NCBI RefSeq assembly: GCF_943912825.1
Contig: NZ_CALTUX010000003.1
Location: 12,826 to 76,825, forward strand
DNA from: an uncultured Anaerococcus sp.
GTDB taxonomy: Bacteria; Bacillota; Clostridia; Tissierellales; Peptoniphilaceae
Reading direction: 5' to 3'
DNA length: 64,000 bases
The notes under the pieces were generated by a model, which saw only the letters and a list, made by a program, of their open reading frames with translations, ran no database searches and was not told where the DNA came from. A program made the position numbers and the translations under genes. Below, piece by piece: positions 60,566 to 64,000 of this stretch. The number at the start of each line of letters is the position of its first letter. Within the stretch, counting starts at the first letter, position 1.

Positions 60566-60599
60566 AAAAAAGACGAGATTTTGTTTTCTCGTCTTTTTT
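60566..60599. terminator. Bidirectional terminator between convergent genes
   Basis: GACGAGA (60572-60578) pairs with TCTCGTC (60587-60593). Six A residues precede and six T residues follow, so the hairpin can stop transcription from both the U32 gene (+) and the small-protein gene (-). Confidence 0.92.
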
Positions 60600-60616
60600 A
60601 AAATAAGTATCCGCTA

Positions 60617-60847
60617 TTAATCTTCAGATGGATTTTCTGAAAAATCTGCTCTTGTTCTTCTTGCTTCAACACCAACGTTTGAATTTTCATCAGCTTCATC
60701 AGAAATTGATCTAAGATTTTCTTGGTCAGGACTTAGTTTTTTATCTAAAGATTCTCCACCAGTTTCTTTGTTTTCTTCTCTGATTTTTTTGTCAAGTTCT
60801 TTGTTGCCTCTGTATTGGTTGTCATTTGTAACTTTGTTATCTGCCAT
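60617..60847 (-). CDS. Small hydrophilic, probably disordered protein
   Basis: A 76-residue, strongly charged protein without hydrophobic segments. It begins MADNKVTNDNQYRGNKELD and is rich in Glu, Lys, Asp and Asn, with few aromatic residues, so it is probably intrinsically disordered. The ATG at 60847 is preceded by AAAAGGAGATATT; an upstream in-frame ATG lacks such a site. It has its own terminator. No family recognised; a stress or desiccation-type role would be a guess. Confidence 0.7.
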   Translation of the reverse strand: MADNKVTNDNQYRGNKELDKKIREENKETGGESLDKKLSPDQENLRSISDEADENSNVGVEARRTRADFSENPSED

Positions 60848-60926
60848 AATATCTCCTTTTTTATCTACATTAAGCATTCTTATATTAATATGATAACACA
60901 TTTAAGAAAATTTTACAATCATTTTC

Positions 60927-62147
60927 CTAATGTGACTTTTCTATTAATTTAATAATCTCTACTATAACATCACTTGCTTTTTGCATATGTTCAATTGGTA
61001 TAAGCTCATAAATGCCGTGAAAATTCATGCCACCAGTGAAAATATTAGGTGTTGGTAGTCCCATAAAAGAAAGTTTAGAACCATCTGTACCTCCTCTTAT
61101 TGGGCTAACAAGTGGAACTATATCAAGATTTTCCATAGCAGTTTTTGCAATATCTACGATTTCTAGATGATCTTTTATTATATCACCCATATTGTAGTAA
61201 GAATCTGTTAATTTTACATCTATAATATTACCGTATTTTTTGTTTAGGTAAGCTGCATTTTCCTTAATCTCTTCCTTCATATTTTCAAAGGTAGCTCTGT
61301 CGTGATCACAAATAATATAATGAAGTTTGGTAATTTCTGTTTCACCCTTTATATCTAATAAGTGGAAAAAGCCTTCATAGCCTTCTGTATGCTCTGGACG
61401 TCTCACATCTCCTAATAGTATATCAAATTCATTTGCTACGCTTATAGAGTTAATCATAGTGTTTTTAGCAGAACCGGGATGGATAGATTTACCTCTTATA
61501 GTAACTTTAGCATCAGCAGCATTAAATGATTCATATTCTAATTCACCTAGAATGCCTCCATCGATAGTATAGGCAAAATCAGCTTCAAATCTCTCTACAT
61601 CGAAAGTATCACAACCTGTACCTATTTCTTCATCAGGTGTAAAGGCAATCTTTATATCACCATGTTTAATATCAGGGTTACTTAAAATATAATCAATAGC
61701 ATGCATTATTGCAGCAATTCCCGCCTTATCATCAGCACCTAAAAGAGATTCACCCCTAGTTGTAATTAGGGTAGTACCTACTAAGTCATTTAAATAAGGG
61801 AAATCTTCAACTTTTATAGATTTTTCTTCGTTTAGTTTTATATCACCACCTTTATATTTAATAATTTGTGGATTATCAATTTTTCCATACATTTCTGGTG
61901 ATGTATCCATGTGTGATATGAAACCTACCTTTGGTAAATTTTTATCTGAGTTAGATTTTATCTCAGAAAATACAAAACCTTCTTCATTAATTTCTGCAAC
62001 AAGACCCAAGTCTTCAAGCTCTTTTTTTAATTGCCTTGCTAAAACTAATTGGCCTTCTGTGGATGGTTTTTGAATTTCACCTTTTTCTGGATCACTTTTG
62101 GTATCAAAGCTTATATAATTTAAAAATCTATCTTCTATTTTTTTCAT
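60927..62147 (-). CDS. pepT: Peptidase T (tripeptidase, M20B)
   Basis: A 406-residue zinc aminotripeptidase. Metal ligands are seen in SHMDTSPE (His79, Asp81), LLGADDKAG, FTPDEEIGTGCD with the catalytic Glu, and PIRGGTDGSKLSFMG. HPGSAKNTMINS is also typical. In contrast to the PepD-like protein at 15099 every catalytic position is kept. AAAGGAGATATT precedes the start. It is transcribed away from dut by its own promoter. Confidence 0.96.
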   Translation of the reverse strand: MKKIEDRFLNYISFDTKSDPEKGEIQKPSTEGQLVLARQLKKELEDLGLVAEINEEGFVFSEIKSNSDKNLPKVGFISHMDTSPEMYGKIDNPQIIKYKGGDIKLNEEKSIKVEDFPYLNDLVGTTLITTRGESLLGADDKAGIAAIMHAIDYILSNPDIKHGDIKIAFTPDEEIGTGCDTFDVERFEADFAYTIDGGILGELEYESFNAADAKVTIRGKSIHPGSAKNTMINSISVANEFDILLGDVRRPEHTEGYEGFFHLLDIKGETEITKLHYIICDHDRATFENMKEEIKENAAYLNKKYGNIIDVKLTDSYYNMGDIIKDHLEIVDIAKTAMENLDIVPLVSPIRGGTDGSKLSFMGLPTPNIFTGGMNFHGIYELIPIEHMQKASDVIVEIIKLIEKSH

Positions 62148-62165
62148 AATATCTCCTTTGTCACT

Positions 62166-62194
62166 ATTATACTTGCAATTGTAAAATGAGCTAA
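62166..62194 (-). promoter_or_regulatory. Promoter for pepT (minus strand)
   Basis: On the minus strand TTAGCT (62194-62189), a 17-base spacer and a perfect TATAAT (62171-62166) precede the pepT ribosome site. It overlaps the divergent dut promoter. Confidence 0.55.
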
Positions 62195-62206
62195 AATTGG
62201 TATACT
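62179..62206 (+). promoter_or_regulatory. Promoter for dut
   Basis: TTGTAA (62179-62184), a 16-base spacer and TATACT (62201-62206), the latter preceded by TGG as an extended -10. AAGGAAGGTGATAGG follows ahead of the dut start. A near-palindrome TTGCAATTGTAA (62173-62184) lies between the divergent promoters. Confidence 0.6.
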
Positions 62207-62225
62207 AAATAAGGAAGGTGATAGG

Positions 62226-62651
62226 ATGAAATTAAAGATTATAACAGACAATCAAGTTCCAGCTTATGCTACAGAACATGCTGCTGGAATTGATCTATAT
62301 TGTAAGACTAAGGAAGATATAAGTATAAAGCCTGGAGAAACTGTAAAAATTAATACAGGATTAAAAGTAGAAATACCAGAAGGATACTTTGGTGCAGTAT
62401 ATCCAAGGTCATCAACAGGTGTAAAGAAACAACTTATGCTTGCCAACACGTTAGGGGTAATTGACTCAGACTATAGAGGAGAGCTAATGATGTTCTTCTA
62501 TAATTATGGCAAGACCGATCAGGTTATCAAAAATGGTGATAGGCTTGCTCAATTAGTGATTCAACCTTATCTTAGATGCCAGATAGAAGAAGTAGAAGAG
62601 CTTTCAGAAAGCGAAAGAAATGAAGGCGGATTTGGATCTACGGGAAGATAA
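62226..62651 (+). CDS. dut: dUTP diphosphatase
   Basis: A 141-residue trimeric dUTPase that keeps uracil out of DNA, complementing ung (43943). All five motifs can be followed: AAGIDLYCK, YPRSSTGVK, GVIDSDYRGEL, GDRLAQLVIQP and the glycine-rich C-terminal arm GGFGSTGR. The stop codon shares a base with the next gene. Confidence 0.96.
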   Translation: MKLKIITDNQVPAYATEHAAGIDLYCKTKEDISIKPGETVKINTGLKVEIPEGYFGAVYPRSSTGVKKQLMLANTLGVIDSDYRGELMMFFYNYGKTDQVIKNGDRLAQLVIQPYLRCQIEEVEELSESERNEGGFGSTGR

Positions 62652-63181
62652 TGAATAAATTTAATAGAATATTTAAGAAGAATAAATACAAACTATATCT
62701 CCTAGCATTACTTGCTATTGTACTTATATTTGCCGGAATATTTCTTAAGAAAAAATATGAAGATATGACAATGTCAAAATATAGTAATGATATTGTTATA
62801 ATAAAGGGAAATGGAGATGAATTAAAATCTTTTTCAATTAAGGAATTGAAAGCTTTAGGCTCAAATAAAACTGAAGTATATATTAATAATGGCTTAGAAA
62901 AAGTCGAAGTCGAAGGTATATCTTTAGAAAAACTTATAGGAAACTTAGATTATAATTTTAGAGATAGACCAACTATAGAAATAGAAGATAATAATGGAAA
63001 TGCAACTAGGTATCCAATGTCAGTAGCCCTAGAAGTAGATAGGATATATTTAGTTTATAAAATAGAAGGCCAGCCACTAATTGAATACAATCCTTCATAC
63101 GGTACTATGGCAATAATAGATACAAATTCTAAAAGTGCTAGTAGTTGGATAACCAATGTTAAAACATTAAACTTACAATAA
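62651..63181 (+). CDS. Membrane-anchored SUOX-fold-like protein without cofactor Cys
   Basis: A 176-residue protein with one N-terminal membrane helix (about 16-34) and an extracytoplasmic domain. The order KELKALGS, VEGISLEKLIGN, ATRYPMSVALEVDRIYLVYKIEGQPL and a late SSWITNVKTL resembles the sulfite-oxidase/molybdopterin-oxidoreductase domain in its small clostridial form. No Cys is present at all, so it cannot bind molybdopterin in the usual way. Function unknown. It is cotranscribed with dut and followed by a terminator. Confidence 0.6.
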   Translation: MNKFNRIFKKNKYKLYLLALLAIVLIFAGIFLKKKYEDMTMSKYSNDIVIIKGNGDELKSFSIKELKALGSNKTEVYINNGLEKVEVEGISLEKLIGNLDYNFRDRPTIEIEDNNGNATRYPMSVALEVDRIYLVYKIEGQPLIEYNPSYGTMAIIDTNSKSASSWITNVKTLNLQ

Positions 63182-63186
63182 TAAAG

Positions 63187-63212
63187 CTCATGATTAGTCA
63201 TGAGTCTTTTTT
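63187..63212 (+). terminator. Terminator after the SUOX-like gene
   Basis: CTCATGA (63187-63193) pairs with TCATGAG (63198-63204) over a four-base loop, followed after TC by six T residues. Confidence 0.88.
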
Positions 63213-63245
63213 CTTAAGAGGTATAGTTAAATAGAGAGGTAGAAG

Positions 63246-64000
63246 ATGAAAAGTAAGTTTAAATATGATAAATTAACCCCAATGTTAAAACATTATGTAG
63301 ATATGAAAAAAGACTTTACAGATGCCTTACTCTTATACAGGGTAGGTGATTTTTATGAGACTTTTTTTGATGATGCAATAATAACTGCTAAAGTATTATC
63401 TTTAACCTTGACAGGAAAAGAATGTGGTCATGAGGATAGGGCGCCGATGTGTGGAGTACCTCATCACGTAGTTGATACTTATGTCAATAAACTAGTTAAA
63501 AAAGGATATAAGGTAGCCCTATGCGATCAGGTAGAGGACCCCAAAGAGGCCAAAGGTCTTGTAAAAAGAGCCATAACTAAGGTAATAACTCCGGGAACCT
63601 TAACAGACATAGAATCTCTAGATAGGAAAGAAAATAACTATCTTTTATCAATATTTGAAAATGAATATGGTATAGCAATGACCTATTGTGATATATCCAC
63701 AGGTAAGCTTGTATGCCTTGAAATAAAGGCCCTAAGCAAGAGCCTAGGTAAAAAAGCAATTGATCAAATAGAAAAGATAAATCCTGCAGAATTGGTTATA
63801 AATTCAAATTATTCCAACCAAGATCTAAGACAGTATTTTAATTTAAATAATAATATCTTTCTAAACTATATTAATTTTACAAATGATTATGAAAATAGAA
63901 TCAAAACCATAGTCAAATATTTAGGTAAGGAAAATTTAGAGAAGATATCTGATAAAAGACTAGCAATAATTTCTTTAGCAAATCTACTTGATTATATATC
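63246..64000 (+). CDS. mutS: DNA mismatch repair protein MutS (partial, 3' end outside window)
   Basis: The first 251 codons of MutS. The mismatch-recognition domain is present with YRVGDFYETFFDDA (the Phe-x-Glu that stacks on the mismatch), APMCGVPHH and CDQVEDPKEAKGLVKRAI split over strand and helix, followed by VITPGTL and the connector domain. The frame starts at ATG 63246 after AGAGGT and runs open to the window end. The ATPase domain lies outside. Confidence 0.95.
   Translation, partial: MKSKFKYDKLTPMLKHYVDMKKDFTDALLLYRVGDFYETFFDDAIITAKVLSLTLTGKECGHEDRAPMCGVPHHVVDTYVNKLVKKGYKVALCDQVEDPKEAKGLVKRAITKVITPGTLTDIESLDRKENNYLLSIFENEYGIAMTYCDISTGKLVCLEIKALSKSLGKKAIDQIEKINPAELVINSNYSNQDLRQYFNLNNNIFLNYINFTNDYENRIKTIVKYLGKENLEKISDKRLAIISLANLLDYI

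Noticed and set aside
1..64000. CRISPR arrays, insertion sequences, prophage or toxin-antitoxin modules
   Set aside because: No regularly spaced repeats, transposase, integrase, phage structural or toxin-antitoxin genes were seen; gene content is core throughout.

Overview
The window is an AT-rich (roughly one third G+C by eye) stretch of a low-GC Gram-positive chromosome. The neighbourhoods ytxH/ytxG-like plus ccpA plus HPr with Ser46, sepF-ylmH-lspA, rplU-prp-rpmA with an N-terminally extended L27, obg-yhbY-nadD-yqeK-rsfS, alaS-ireB-ruvX, RNase J, and relA-dtd-aspS all point to Bacillota. The compact and partly eroded versions of these clusters fit an anaerobic coccus of the Peptoniphilaceae type (Anaerococcus or Peptoniphilus-like). 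That placement is inference; I saw no rRNA to test it. No insertion sequence, prophage, CRISPR array, tRNA or rRNA was recognised, so this looks like core chromosome. All but four genes are on the + strand, many overlapping by 1-30 bases.

Layout. 1-2.07 kb: end of a pullulanase-like gene and a phosphohexomutase. 2.1-5.4 kb: FHA protein, RodA/FtsW and a class B PBP (cell wall). 5.4-7.1 kb: NAD kinase (-) diverging from a pseudouridine synthase. 7.1-12.5 kb: a promoter-driven structured RNA (6S-like candidate), YtxH/DUF948 envelope proteins, CcpA, HPr, PTS enzyme I and a pseudokinase-like protein. 12.5-24.3 kb: a second structured element, YitT, CvfB with an apparent ATA start, a cytoplasmic parvulin, a PepD-like protein without metal ligands, a radical SAM protein, a small P-loop protein, RluA, a ROK kinase, and a two-component system joined to a lipoprotein. 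24.3-32 kb: RdgB, a phosphodiesterase, a HAD phosphatase, then ruvCAB-queA-tgt-yajC. 32-42.1 kb: RecJ, Rel, Dtd, an MBL hydrolase, AspRS, an RseC-like protein, Der, PlsY, GpsA. 42.1-47.9 kb: SepF, YlmH, LspA, Ung, a YprB-like nuclease (-), cysteine desulfurase and ThiI. 47.9-60.6 kb: L21 leader-rplU-prp-rpmA, obg cluster, ComEA, a Cys-rich Rrf2 regulator, AlaRS, IreB, RuvX, DUF1292, Fur, RNase J, and the TrmR/U32 tRNA-modification pair. 60.6-64 kb: a small hydrophilic protein and PepT (-), dUTPase, a SUOX-fold-like membrane protein and the start of MutS.

Functionally the window covers carbon catabolite control (CcpA, HPr, EI), tRNA modification and sulfur transfer (QueA, Tgt, IscS-type desulfurase, ThiI, TrmR/U32, RluA proteins), recombination and repair (RuvABC, RecJ, Ung, MutS, ComEA), nucleotide-pool cleaning (RdgB, Dut, Dtd), ribosome assembly (Prp, L27, Obg, Der, YhbY, RsfS) and division/cell wall (RodA, PBP, SepF).

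The least expected items are two proteins that keep an enzyme fold but appear to have lost catalytic residues (11594-12487 and 15099-16487), an apparent AUA start codon (13543), several nested inverted-repeat elements of 33-170 nt, and three genes whose start codons sit just behind a terminator T-run without a Shine-Dalgarno sequence. No large new defence or mobile system was found.
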